A stretch of DNA of 64,000 bases from an uncultured Lachnospiraceae bacterium (GTDB taxonomy: Bacteria > Bacillota > Clostridia > Lachnospirales > Lachnospiraceae). The position numbers and the translations under genes are program-made. This document shows positions 48,669 to 58,907 of the stretch, piece by piece. Under the pieces are notes generated by a model. It saw only the letters and a program-made list of their open reading frames with translations. It had not been told where the DNA came from and made no database searches. Every line of letters starts with the position of its first letter. Position 1 is the stretch's first letter. The stretch covers positions 1-64,000 of the forward strand of contig CAMWLJ010000003.1 in the NCBI GenBank assembly GCA_947175055.1, in the 5' to 3' direction.

Positions 48669-50564
48669 CTAGTCAGTCTTTATTCTATAGGACGCATACC
48701 CCGTTCCGATCGTATCCGTCCTTTCCACCACGACCCTGACGCCCTGCTCCGCATAAAAATCCACGATCCAGGCAACGCCCCTCTCCTGCGCTTCCTGATC
48801 GGACAAGATCAAATATACGTTCTCCTGTCCCAGCAGCGCTTCATGCACGGAGCCGATACCGTACCTTCCTATCTTATCATAATAAAGCGGACTGCCACAC
48901 ATCCAGCCGCCCATTATATCATAATTGGCATAGCCGCCACCCGCTACGTCAAAGATACGTCTGGAAAAACCTACCGTAGAATAGACATCCTCAAAATAGA
49001 AATTTTCATCATGTTCTCTGCAATACCGGTCTATCGCGTACCAGTTCTCATTGACTTGCGCACGCCGTTCCTGCTCCGCACGCAGCACCGGTATACCCTT
49101 CATCATACCATTCCCTGTGATCAAAACAAATGCCACTGCCATGATCCACGCGATGCCACGGGACAGCCTGACCGGTACCCGTGCCGCAGGCCTCCTGTTA
49201 TCATAAGCACTCAGATCATGCAATATCCCTGCATCTCCTTTGCCGTTTATACCTCTATACAGCATCCGGATCGTCATGGCTGCCAGCAGCGCAAATTCCA
49301 CCAGATAAAGAGAATGCGTGATCCGTTCCGGATCCCTCTCACGCAGCATGATAAACATCCAGATCAGGCTGCGGCCACATAGCAACAGTATGGTCTGCCA
49401 TAGAAAAGCATATCTGCGGATCCCCACACCGCACACTCCTGCCGCAAACACCGCCGCATACATTAAGAGCAGCAGGGTGCTATAAGGGGCATCTCCCCCG
49501 CGCAAGATACGGTAATAATAGCGGTAGACCTGCTCACGCACGATCCTGCCCCAATCCTTAGCCCCACGCAGTGTATCCATGGCATAATCTGCCAGCGTCG
49601 TAAGAAATGCCGAATCAATGGTATCATCCAGGCCGTAATCATAATTGCGTAGCAGACTCTGCTGCGCTGCCGTCACGCCAAGGCCCTCCAGTGCCTCTTG
49701 ATAACGATCCTCCCCGACCAGTTCCGGATAGAAATCATAGACCGTCGTTCTGGCCTCAAAAAGCCGCAGGAAATCCTTCCACGCATCGCTGCCATAAGCT
49801 GCATAGTCAAGGCCCCTGGATACCAGCATTCCCGCCAGCATGATCCCCAATACACCGCCGTATCTGACTAGATTTCCCTTCGTAAAGATCGTCTTCTCCT
49901 CCGTCAGGCGATACAACCCTGCCAGACAGATAAACGGAAAAGTCAAAAGCAGCATTTCCGAACGCAGCTGATAGGCGATGACTACCAACACCATCGAAGG
50001 AATATTGCCGCAAAGAAAACCTGCAGTGTCTTCTTCGTCCGGCATTGTCAGGAATAAGAAAATGGCCGTCGCAGACAGCATGGCGCTGGTGATCGTATAC
50101 TGTATATTCATCAGATGGGGCAGACAAACACCCCATGCCAAAACCGACAGTGCCGCCAGCCGCACGAGCTTCCTCCCCATGCCCACACGCGAAGCTGTGT
50201 AAAGAGCTGCCGGCCTTTGACCGTCTCCCGCTTTCCGCTGCCCTTCTCCCAGGCTGCACAGACGCACACCGATCAGATAGAAGCAGCCAAACTGGCACAG
50301 ACACAGAAAGAGTCCATACCAGGGAACTACATGGCACAGCCTGTAGCACAGCGCGATCAGAGCCCCCAACGGATAGAGCGTCTGCATGTTATGCCCGTCG
50401 GGACTTCCGCTGTAAGCCCCTGACATGATATCCAACATCATGGTATCGTCGTTCAGATCATAATAGAAATCAAAGAAAATGCCCATGACGATCACATTTG
50501 CGAGCACAACAAGCAGCGTCAATATGCAGTTCTCCCATTTCCACCATTCTATCTTCTGCCGCAC
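48669..50564 (-). CDS. Polytopic membrane protein (possible GT-C)
   Basis: 631 aa; DFYYDLNDDTMMLDIMSGAYSG acidic first loop and many TM segments. Confidence 0.6.
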   Translation of the reverse strand: MRQKIEWWKWENCILTLLVVLANVIVMGIFFDFYYDLNDDTMMLDIMSGAYSGSPDGHNMQTLYPLGALIALCYRLCHVVPWYGLFLCLCQFGCFYLIGVRLCSLGEGQRKAGDGQRPAALYTASRVGMGRKLVRLAALSVLAWGVCLPHLMNIQYTITSAMLSATAIFLFLTMPDEEDTAGFLCGNIPSMVLVVIAYQLRSEMLLLTFPFICLAGLYRLTEEKTIFTKGNLVRYGGVLGIMLAGMLVSRGLDYAAYGSDAWKDFLRLFEARTTVYDFYPELVGEDRYQEALEGLGVTAAQQSLLRNYDYGLDDTIDSAFLTTLADYAMDTLRGAKDWGRIVREQVYRYYYRILRGGDAPYSTLLLLMYAAVFAAGVCGVGIRRYAFLWQTILLLCGRSLIWMFIMLRERDPERITHSLYLVEFALLAAMTIRMLYRGINGKGDAGILHDLSAYDNRRPAARVPVRLSRGIAWIMAVAFVLITGNGMMKGIPVLRAEQERRAQVNENWYAIDRYCREHDENFYFEDVYSTVGFSRRIFDVAGGGYANYDIMGGWMCGSPLYYDKIGRYGIGSVHEALLGQENVYLILSDQEAQERGVAWIVDFYAEQGVRVVVERTDTIGTGYASYRIKTD

Positions 50565-50651
50565 TGTCTACCGCTCCTATTCCTTCTCATGATTGCCGCT
50601 CACGTCCCACTCCGCCACTGTCGCATTCCACCCGGCGTCGGAAACCGGCCG

Positions 50652-51779
50652 CTACACATAAAATGCTTTCACCTGCTCCGCAATATACTCCACCTCATCT
50701 GCCGTCAGCTTATAGTACATCGGCAGACGCAGCAGCCTGTCGCTTTCTCTCGTGGTGTACCTGTCTTCCCCATGGAATCTGCCGTATTTGATCCCGGCCG
50801 GCGCAGAATGCAGCGGCACATAATGGAACACCGCCATGATCCCTTTCTCCTTCAGGAAATCGATCAGTCTGGTGCGCTCTTCCATATCCTTCGTCTTGAT
50901 ATAGAACATATGCGCGTTATGGCTGCAGTGCGCAGGAATATGCGGCAGCTCGATCCTGCCGTATTCCGCCAATGGCAAAAGCAGCTCCCGGTACTGATCC
51001 CATCTGTCCATTCTCGCCTGTGTGATCTCCTCCGCCAGCTCCAGCTGCGCATACAGATAGGCGGCGTTCAGGTCACTGGGCAGATACGAAGAACCATAGT
51101 CCTGCCAGCGATACTTATCCACCTGCCCTCTGTAGTACTTACTTCTGTCTGTTCCCTTTTCCCGGAAGATCTCCGCGGTCTCGATATACTTTTCATCCCG
51201 AATGAGCAGAGCGCCGCCCTCACCCATGCTGAAATTCTTCGTCTCATGAAAACTGAAGCAGCCAAACTCCCCGAAGGTGCCAAGGGGTTTCCCCTTATAG
51301 GACGCCATTATCCCCTGCGCGGCATCCTCCACCACGATCAGATCGTGCCGCCTGGCAATATCCATGATCACATCCATCTCACAGCCTACCCCGGCATAAT
51401 GTACCGGTGCAATCGCCCTGGTCCGTTCCGTAATGGCCTCCTCGATCAGAGTCTCATCAATATTCATGGTATCCGGCCTGATATCCACGAAGACCACCTT
51501 CGCCCCGCGCAGCACGAAGGCATCCGCCGTGGACACAAAGGTATAGGACGGCAGGATCACTTCGTCCCCCTCTTTGATATCTGCCAGCAGCGCCGCCAGC
51601 TCCGTCGCATGGGTGCAGGACGTGGTCAGCAGACATTTCGCCGTACCGCTCTGTGCTTCGATCCACTCACTGCACTTTTTTGTAAAAGGCCCGTCCCCAC
51701 AGATCTTCTGGTTCTCGATAGCCTCCCTCATATATTCTACTTCCCTGCCCGTAAAAGGCGGTACATTAAAATTGATCAT
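50652..51779 (-). CDS. wecE: dTDP-4-amino-4,6-dideoxygalactose transaminase (WecE/RffA type)
   Basis: INFNVPPFTGREVEYMREAIENQKICGDGPFTKKCSEWIE; PSYTFVSTADAFVLRGAKVVFVDIRPDTMNIDETLIEEAIT; closely matches WecE text. Confidence 0.9.
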   Translation of the reverse strand: MINFNVPPFTGREVEYMREAIENQKICGDGPFTKKCSEWIEAQSGTAKCLLTTSCTHATELAALLADIKEGDEVILPSYTFVSTADAFVLRGAKVVFVDIRPDTMNIDETLIEEAITERTRAIAPVHYAGVGCEMDVIMDIARRHDLIVVEDAAQGIMASYKGKPLGTFGEFGCFSFHETKNFSMGEGGALLIRDEKYIETAEIFREKGTDRSKYYRGQVDKYRWQDYGSSYLPSDLNAAYLYAQLELAEEITQARMDRWDQYRELLLPLAEYGRIELPHIPAHCSHNAHMFYIKTKDMEERTRLIDFLKEKGIMAVFHYVPLHSAPAGIKYGRFHGEDRYTTRESDRLLRLPMYYKLTADEVEYIAEQVKAFYV

Positions 51780-51793
51780 CTATGGTTTCCTCC

Positions 51794-53665
51794 TTACCCG
51801 ATGCTTTTCTTCTCGCCGGACTCCGTTCCTCCGCCTTGCAGATACACTACATACCGTCCATTTCCAAAGGTTTCCTGATACTCATATTCACACAGATACT
51901 GCTTCAGAATCTGCAGCTTCTCATCCGCATCGAACTTCTCCTGCTCCACGCCAAACCAGTTCATTCCGTCCGCATCCTCGTTCAGATATGCCCCCACCGG
52001 AGCTGCCACGATCACTACCGGCGGCTCTTCCATCTGCTGCAGATCCCGCTCATACTCCGTCATAAGATAGGAATCCAGATCCGGCCAGAATGTAGAAAGC
52101 GCCGAGGGCATGTCCAGCAGATAGCCCAGTCCCGAAAGATCCTTATAGAAAAGCGCCGGCTTCCCCGTAAGCCCTGCTTCCTCCGTATACACCGTCAGTT
52201 CCTCCAGCCACACGGCATTATCTGCATTCGTATAGACGCCCGCCGCTTTCACCGGCGCTGCCACCACGGTATCCCGCTTCTCCCCCTCAACTCCGTCCTG
52301 GAAAGCAAAAAGAAAATGAAACCCCACACTCTGCACCAGCACAAAAGCAACCAGCATCGCAAACGGCACTTTCCACAGAGTTCCATCCGGCTGCTTCCTG
52401 CAGGCCAGATAACCGGCCCACAGCGCAAACGGCGCCGCCACAAACAGGTTATTGATAATAGGATACAGGTCGTTGTTGCTGCCAAGCGGCGTCACCAGGA
52501 TCAGCACAAGCACCAGCACCGCCATTATTTTACAGGCGGCCGGCACTCCCTTCCTGCACAGACTAAGGACTGCCAGCAGGATCGCCGCGATCAGAAACAG
52601 AACCGCCGGATAGTACATACTGCTGTACCGATAATACTGGAAGGTAAATACACCCCGCCCCCAGTACAGACGGAGCAATACCAGAAATACAGCCGCATAA
52701 AAAATCCTGCACAGAACTGCCAGCAACGGAACCTTTGCAAAAAATCTACGCTGCACCGCAAACAGAATCCAGCCGCCTGCCATGCACAATCCCGCAAAGA
52801 GCAGCCAGAAAGATCCTGTGATATAATCCCCAAACATCCCCGTCAGCATCGATGTCGGCTTATAGTCTGTCGCTTTCTCCGTCATGGCAAACATGGTGCG
52901 CACCATGGACGGATACGCGCCTGCTCCGTATCGAAGACAGATCACTCCCAGGGGCACGCCGAATCCGGCCGCATACCCCAGCATACACCACAAGGTATCC
53001 CGCAGCGCCCGGCGCCATTTCTCCTGCCCACCATACAAGAATGCCCCGTACCACACCGCCACGATAAAGGCCGCCTGGACTACATTGGGCATCCGCACCG
53101 CTACATTGACGCCAAGACAGATCCCTGCCATAATATAGTACTGCCGCGCACTCTTTTCCCGGCTGCCGCCGCCAGACAGCGTTTCGTTCTCCTGATCCAC
53201 AGCGTTACTCTTCAAGATCCCCTCATACAGCAGCAATACCCCTGCCGTCATCAACAGATAGGTCAGATAATTGTACAGGATCGTAGACGGGCACCAGCAC
53301 AAGCCCAGCGCGATTCCCTCGCCGAGAAACACCAGCGGCGCAGGGATCCTCCTTTTCAATATTCGATATGCTGCAACTGCCGTCACCGACTGTATTAACG
53401 CTGTATAACAGTTGATTCCGATCAGTGTATCGCCGAAGGGCAGATGCATCAGCAAAAAACCTGTCACATTTGCCAGGAAAGTCGCCACCATCCAGGTGCC
53501 GTCCATGGATGCAAAATACTGAAAATTTGACAGGCTGTACGTTGCGTCCGAAACGTCAAGCCCCTGCCTGACTCCCACCAGTGGATAGAGGAGCAGCAAC
53601 AGCGGAAATATTTTGTTTTCCATAATTTTACTATATTTATAATAAATCCTGTCTATACTGCCCAT
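51794..53665 (-). CDS. Polytopic membrane protein (possible GT-C)
   Basis: ~620 aa multi-TM; start ambiguous (53665 or 53683). Confidence 0.6.
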   Translation of the reverse strand: MGSIDRIYYKYSKIMENKIFPLLLLLYPLVGVRQGLDVSDATYSLSNFQYFASMDGTWMVATFLANVTGFLLMHLPFGDTLIGINCYTALIQSVTAVAAYRILKRRIPAPLVFLGEGIALGLCWCPSTILYNYLTYLLMTAGVLLLYEGILKSNAVDQENETLSGGGSREKSARQYYIMAGICLGVNVAVRMPNVVQAAFIVAVWYGAFLYGGQEKWRRALRDTLWCMLGYAAGFGVPLGVICLRYGAGAYPSMVRTMFAMTEKATDYKPTSMLTGMFGDYITGSFWLLFAGLCMAGGWILFAVQRRFFAKVPLLAVLCRIFYAAVFLVLLRLYWGRGVFTFQYYRYSSMYYPAVLFLIAAILLAVLSLCRKGVPAACKIMAVLVLVLILVTPLGSNNDLYPIINNLFVAAPFALWAGYLACRKQPDGTLWKVPFAMLVAFVLVQSVGFHFLFAFQDGVEGEKRDTVVAAPVKAAGVYTNADNAVWLEELTVYTEEAGLTGKPALFYKDLSGLGYLLDMPSALSTFWPDLDSYLMTEYERDLQQMEEPPVVIVAAPVGAYLNEDADGMNWFGVEQEKFDADEKLQILKQYLCEYEYQETFGNGRYVVYLQGGGTESGEKKSIG

Positions 53666-53862
53666 AGTCCTCTCCATATCCATAGCGTTCACACGCCGGC
53701 TGCCGGTTTCATTATGAACCCTACCTGCCTGCCGCCTTCCGCTCCCTGCCAAACACACTGCTGATCAGCGCAAAAAGCTTCGTAACTATTCAGCCATCGG
53801 CTTCATAGTTACTGAATCCGGCCTATTCCAGATTCGCCTTCGGCAAAGAGGCCGGATTCTTC

Positions 53863-54948
53863 TCAGCCTTTATGCATTCTCACGGCCTTTGCAGTAAATG
53901 CAAAGACCTTGGCTGAACTGTTACAAAGCTTCTGCCTGACAAGATCCACTGCCGTCCCCGCCACATAGACAAGCAGCACGCACAGAAGCATATGGGGCAC
54001 AAAACGCCAGCTTCCCCGCACGGCATCCACCTTAAGCCACCGCATCCACTCATAGCGCACAAGAAGATGCTCGTGCAGCAGATAGACACCGAAGGTATAC
54101 GGCGCCGCCCACCTGATCAGGGCTGCCCCGCGGCCTTCCGGAATCCGTATCCCCCGGAATACCATGAAGAGTCCGACCGCCCCCAACAGACAGAACAAGT
54201 GATTGTAAGTAGTCGGCATATCCATATAATAGAGAAACGGCATTGCAAAGTCAGACAATATACCCGACAGAGCCGTCAGTAAGAAAACGCCCACACACAT
54301 GCCGCCATAGAGCAGCAGCGCATTCCTTTTTCTCTCCAATATCGAAATCCCGTAAAGCCTAAGATACGCTGCCACCAGGAACAGACATAAGAACCACCCG
54401 TAGTCATACCCGTATCGGTCCGTGGCAAATGTCACCGGCAGGATGGATTTCCACACCGAAAAATAACACAGCAGCAGCACTATGACCACCTGCAGTGCTT
54501 TCTTCTCCATCTTCTTTACACCCGCCGCCAGAAACGGAGCAAACAGATACATGACCAGATATGCCGTGGCAAACCAGTAATGCTCCGTCTCCACGGGAAT
54601 CACATAATCCAGCCAGTCATAAACCGATAATGCTCCCGCCGGCACAACCCCGACACAAAGAAGGACCACAGGGATCAGGACCGAATAAAAAAGAATCTGC
54701 CCGGCCAGGGACACCACCCGCCCCGGTCTCCACGCAGACTCCACCAGAAAATACCCGCTGAGCAGCACGTAACAGTTAACCGCAACGATACAGAAAGCCT
54801 CGATCAGATGCGCGGCATAGTTTATCACAGTACGGTCCGTCGTGTAGGCCGTAAGCAGTTCCCCCTTATTCAGATAGTGGAGGACGATGATCATCAACAT
54901 CGCCACGATCCTCAGCAATTCAAAATTTGCCTGCCGTTCTGATTTCAT
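53863..54948 (-). CDS. Acyltransferase family 3 (OafA/WecH-like O-acyltransferase)
   Basis: ERQANFELLRIVAMLMIIVLHYLNKGELL; NCYVLLSGYFLV; AAPYTFGVYLLHEHLLVRYEWM. Confidence 0.88.
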   Translation of the reverse strand: MKSERQANFELLRIVAMLMIIVLHYLNKGELLTAYTTDRTVINYAAHLIEAFCIVAVNCYVLLSGYFLVESAWRPGRVVSLAGQILFYSVLIPVVLLCVGVVPAGALSVYDWLDYVIPVETEHYWFATAYLVMYLFAPFLAAGVKKMEKKALQVVIVLLLCYFSVWKSILPVTFATDRYGYDYGWFLCLFLVAAYLRLYGISILERKRNALLLYGGMCVGVFLLTALSGILSDFAMPFLYYMDMPTTYNHLFCLLGAVGLFMVFRGIRIPEGRGAALIRWAAPYTFGVYLLHEHLLVRYEWMRWLKVDAVRGSWRFVPHMLLCVLLVYVAGTAVDLVRQKLCNSSAKVFAFTAKAVRMHKG

Positions 54949-54983
54949 ATACCGCTTCCTTATTCCGCAAAGAATTATTTCCT

Positions 54984-55412
54984 CTATTTCTTCTCCTTAA
55001 AGATCCAAAGCTTGCTCAGGAAATAGTTTGCCAGGATAACGATCACCTGACAGATCAATTTGGAGATATATTCGTTCAAGTCTGCAACATCCACCATGAC
55101 AAACATCATAGCCAGCTCCAGAACCTCAGTAGCCACCCGCGCCCCGATAAAAGCGACAAACTCCCTGCCGAGAGACTGCACATCCTTGTTCTGGCTCTTA
55201 AACACAAAGGTGCGGTTGGTCCAGTAGGCAAACACCACCGTCAGCACCCAGGAAACAGCCGTTGCCAGCATATAGTGCATCTGCATCATGGATGCAAACA
55301 CAAAATACAGCACATAATTCAGCACAAAAGCCAAAAATCCGAAGATCAGATAATTGATGCCTTCCTCATGCTTTCTATATTGCTCCCAGGCAAAATCCCA
55401 TAGTTTCTTCAT
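54984..55412 (-). CDS. GtrA family membrane protein
   Basis: INYLIFGFLAFVLNYVLYFVFASMM...WTNRTFVFKSQN...LSKLWIFKEKK. Confidence 0.9.
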   Translation of the reverse strand: MKKLWDFAWEQYRKHEEGINYLIFGFLAFVLNYVLYFVFASMMQMHYMLATAVSWVLTVVFAYWTNRTFVFKSQNKDVQSLGREFVAFIGARVATEVLELAMMFVMVDVADLNEYISKLICQVIVILANYFLSKLWIFKEKK

Positions 55413-55484
55413 CGTTAATACCCTACCCTTCTTCTACTCTATAAATCCGCAGCGCTGCCCGCTCCGAAATGTCTGCCTGGCTTT

Positions 55485-57236
55485 TCAGCGCGCCCTCTGC
55501 GCCTTACCGTCTTCCACTCGATATACCATATCACATTTCTCGATCGTCTGCAGCCTGTGCGCGATAATGATCAGCGTCTTGCGCCCGTGCAGCCTGTTGA
55601 TGGAATCCATGATCGCCGCCTCCGTCTCATTGTCCAGGGCGGATGTGGCCTCGTCTAACACCAGCACCTCCGGATCCTCAAAAAGCGCCCGTGCGATGCC
55701 GATCCTCTGTCTTTGTCCGCCGGATATGCGGATGCCCCGCTCTCCGATGCTCGTGTCAAGCCCCTCCGGCAGACCTTTAACAAACTCGTCCAGCTGCGCT
55801 TCCCGCAGCGCTTCCCATACTTTATCATCATCGATATCTTCATCCGCATACCCGAACGCCACATTCCTGCGTATCGTGGAATCTATCATGAAAATGGTCT
55901 GTGGGATATAGCCGATATTCTTCAGCCAGGAGGCATAATGCTCTCTCACTTCCACACCATCCGCCAGAATGCTGCCCGTCTCAAGCTGTAAAAGCCCCAG
56001 CAGGATATCCACGATAGTTGTCTTACCCGCACCGGAAGTCCCCACAATGCCGACTGATTTCCCCACCGGGATCATCATATCCGCGTGATCAAAGATCAGC
56101 GTCTGCGAATTGGGATACCTGTAAGTAATATCCTGCAGCACGATCTCCTTCCTGACATCCAGTTTCTCCACGTCGATCTTCTTCTGATAAGTTTCTGCAT
56201 TATAGTCAACGTTCTCATCCCGGATCTCTTCCTGCAGGTTGTCGCTTACCCCCATGAAGAACGGTTCAAAATAAGAGATGGAAGTCAGATGATTGTTGAT
56301 CCTGTTGGCACAGGGGATCAGCCGCATGGCCGCCACTGCCAGAACGCCCAGCTGCGGCACAATATCTGCCGCTGCGGTTCCCTGCAGCAGCTGTATCATC
56401 AGATATAAGATCATACCGGCAATGGCCAGTGTCTCGATCAACAGCCTCGGCGTGGCATTGTACAGGTTATAACGCTGCACGGCACTGACATATCCGGCGC
56501 CGCATTTAGAATACTCATTGATAAAATACCCCTCTTTCCGGGCGATCTTGATCTCCTTGATCCCCATCACCGACTGGTCGATCCACTTATACAGCCCGCT
56601 GTAGAATTCCTGGTTTTCCTCCCCGGCTTTGCGCATGATCGGCTTGAGGATACATTTGATCACCAGCAGCGCCACCACCAGCAGCGCCGTGACCGTGAGG
56701 CTCATCCATACATCCGCCACCAGGCTGGCCGCCGCCAGGCAGACAAAGACGATTCCCTCACTGATCAGCTGCAGCAGCGCCAGGATCAAGCCATACATAT
56801 TGTTGACATCCGACGTGATGCTCCTCTGGATTACCGCCGTATCCGCATTAAGATAGTATTCATAAGGCCTTTGCATAAAGTTGATCATCATCCGCCTGGA
56901 TGTGGCAAACTGGTTCGTATAGACGAACTTAAGCTGCACCTTCTGCTGGAAGAAAAGGAAGATGTTCTTGGTCACAAACACAAGTACCAGCCCGACCATC
57001 ACGAGCATCGTCAGATCCCCACTGTTATCCACGCCAAAGATCCGGCAGATCACCTGCAGATAGTCATGTTTGGCTATGGCATCCTCTTCCAGCACCACAT
57101 TCATGACCGGCATCACCATGGACACTCCCAGCGTCTCCAGCACGGCACCGATCAGCATCAAAAAGACAAGCAGCATCATCTTCCGCTTCTGCTGCCTGTC
57201 CAGCAAAACCATTAACTTCTCATAGATCTTAACCAT
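55485..57236 (-). CDS. ABC transporter, fused permease/ATPase (MsbA/PglK-like lipid-linked glycan exporter)
   Basis: Six-TM domain, Walker A GTSGAGKTTIVDILLG, signature ISGGQRQRIGIARAL, Walker B VLVLDEATSALD. Confidence 0.93.
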   Translation of the reverse strand: MVKIYEKLMVLLDRQQKRKMMLLVFLMLIGAVLETLGVSMVMPVMNVVLEEDAIAKHDYLQVICRIFGVDNSGDLTMLVMVGLVLVFVTKNIFLFFQQKVQLKFVYTNQFATSRRMMINFMQRPYEYYLNADTAVIQRSITSDVNNMYGLILALLQLISEGIVFVCLAAASLVADVWMSLTVTALLVVALLVIKCILKPIMRKAGEENQEFYSGLYKWIDQSVMGIKEIKIARKEGYFINEYSKCGAGYVSAVQRYNLYNATPRLLIETLAIAGMILYLMIQLLQGTAAADIVPQLGVLAVAAMRLIPCANRINNHLTSISYFEPFFMGVSDNLQEEIRDENVDYNAETYQKKIDVEKLDVRKEIVLQDITYRYPNSQTLIFDHADMMIPVGKSVGIVGTSGAGKTTIVDILLGLLQLETGSILADGVEVREHYASWLKNIGYIPQTIFMIDSTIRRNVAFGYADEDIDDDKVWEALREAQLDEFVKGLPEGLDTSIGERGIRISGGQRQRIGIARALFEDPEVLVLDEATSALDNETEAAIMDSINRLHGRKTLIIIAHRLQTIEKCDMVYRVEDGKAQRAR

Positions 57237-57325
57237 ACCGGCGCACTGTCCCTTCCTGAAAAAGTCAATACTGATAACAATTCTATCTATTTTACCACAA
57301 GTTGCCAGTAGAATGCAAACAACCT

Positions 57326-58399
57326 TTAGATCTGCTCATTCTGCCGGTGGAGTTTGGGTTCTTCATACTTGTCCATAAAATCTTCCCCGAGGAAAAGCAC
57401 TTCATCCGCACACGTTATCCCGTTTGGTACCGTGAACACCGATACCACCCGCCGAAACCGCAGGCCCGGTATGAAATTCAATATTTCCATGGGAAACATG
57501 CCGCTCAATACGATATGCCCCGCAAATTCCTTCGCATAGTCCAGCACATCCCTCGGATGCGGCTTGATCAGGACCTGCCCCTGCCTGCCATCGACCTGAC
57601 CATATTCCCCGATGATATCCGCAAAGATCTGTCTCCTCACTGTCAGATCGCAAAGCGGCTCCGACAGCACCAGGATCTTGTCCTTCGCCCCGCACGCAAG
57701 CTGTCCGAGCAGTTCCTCCAGATCTTCGATAAAAAGACGGATCAGAATATCCTTATCCTCTTCCGTCAGCCGTTCCACCAGCTTTACCCGCGGCGCCTCG
57801 ATATACTTGTCACAAGGATAAGGCACAACACTCCTGTCGTTGATCTCCATGTCGAGACAATACCTGCTGTATCCGTTCTGGATAAAGATCAGGTTATGGG
57901 CCGCCATCCACGCTTTCAGCTCAAAATGCCCCCGGTTATCGTAGCGTGCCGTATCATAATACTGAATACAGTTCAGACCATCCTCCAGCGCATGATAAGG
58001 TATCTTCTCATAATTCAGATAATACCCGATTGGATCGGAATCGCAGAACACATAGACATCCCGGTACTGTCTGAAATCCACCGGCACATAGGGCTTTTCC
58101 AGTCTGCCCAGCATCTTCGTATACTTCATGCGGGAGAGCATATTTAAGAACAGATTCCCCCTGTCCGTGTGATACTTCTGCAGCTCCGGGAAGAAGGTAT
58201 CCGCCTTTTCCTCGAACAGCACCGTCTCTTCAAAAAGAGGACAGCGCATCGCACGCTCTCTCAGATTGCCGAAATCATTCGACATCGTACTCAGTACCAG
58301 CGTCGCTCTACCCCGCTTTGCCGCCGGAAGCGCAAGCTCCTTCAGGCAGGCTACATATACATGGTAATAAGTGTGACACACATAAATTCTATCCTTCAT
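57326..58399 (-). CDS. Putative sialyltransferase-like/GT52- or polysialyltransferase-like protein
   Basis: MKDRIYVCHTYYHVYVACLKEL N-terminus, ALEDGLNCIQYY acidic block, VLIKPHPRDVLDYAKEF HP block; next to pseI/pseF. Confidence 0.55.
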   Translation of the reverse strand: MKDRIYVCHTYYHVYVACLKELALPAAKRGRATLVLSTMSNDFGNLRERAMRCPLFEETVLFEEKADTFFPELQKYHTDRGNLFLNMLSRMKYTKMLGRLEKPYVPVDFRQYRDVYVFCDSDPIGYYLNYEKIPYHALEDGLNCIQYYDTARYDNRGHFELKAWMAAHNLIFIQNGYSRYCLDMEINDRSVVPYPCDKYIEAPRVKLVERLTEEDKDILIRLFIEDLEELLGQLACGAKDKILVLSEPLCDLTVRRQIFADIIGEYGQVDGRQGQVLIKPHPRDVLDYAKEFAGHIVLSGMFPMEILNFIPGLRFRRVVSVFTVPNGITCADEVLFLGEDFMDKYEEPKLHRQNEQI

Positions 58400-58502
58400 G
58401 GTTCAATCGTTTGCCCTTTCCGCCGTGTCCATATGCAGCAGCCGCACATCAAAATGCCATTTCAGCCTGCACCGCATGTCCAGCGCGACACCGGCACAGA
58501 TT

Positions 58503-58907
58503 TCAAATGGTTGTCAAGATGTCTGCATACTGCCTGTTCAATTCCCTTTCCAACCTGATAAATTCCGGAATGTAGCAGGACAGGATCCGTTCTACCAATT
58601 CCCCGGCCGCATTCCCATCATAAATATGTGCCATATCATTCCTGTCTTTCAGCATATCCAGCCAAAGCTCTCCATCAAAGAACGGATACACCGCATATGC
58701 CTCCTTGATAATTCCCCTTGGTGAACCGGTCGCGGCGGCGGTGCTTCCTTCATAAGCCAACAGCTCCTTCAATACCTTCCATCCCAGCTCGAACTGAATG
58801 GAAAATTTATCTATGATTCCGCTGATGATAAATGCATTATCCAATTGCTCCTTATCCGCCTGCTTAAGCACATTCAAATGAGAAACATAGTTATCATATT
58901 TTTTCAT
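58503..58907 (-). CDS. HEPN-type nucleotidyltransferase substrate-binding protein (HI0074-like)
   Basis: DNAFIISGIIDKFSIQFELGWKVLKELLAYEG...SPRGIIKEAYAVYPFFDGELWLDMLKDRNDMAHIYD. Confidence 0.88.
   Translation of the reverse strand: MKKYDNYVSHLNVLKQADKEQLDNAFIISGIIDKFSIQFELGWKVLKELLAYEGSTAAATGSPRGIIKEAYAVYPFFDGELWLDMLKDRNDMAHIYDGNAAGELVERILSCYIPEFIRLERELNRQYADILTTI

Noticed and set aside
51782-53398. 538-aa plus-strand ORF
   Set aside because: Antisense to the 51794 membrane protein; H/Q/R-rich shadow frame.
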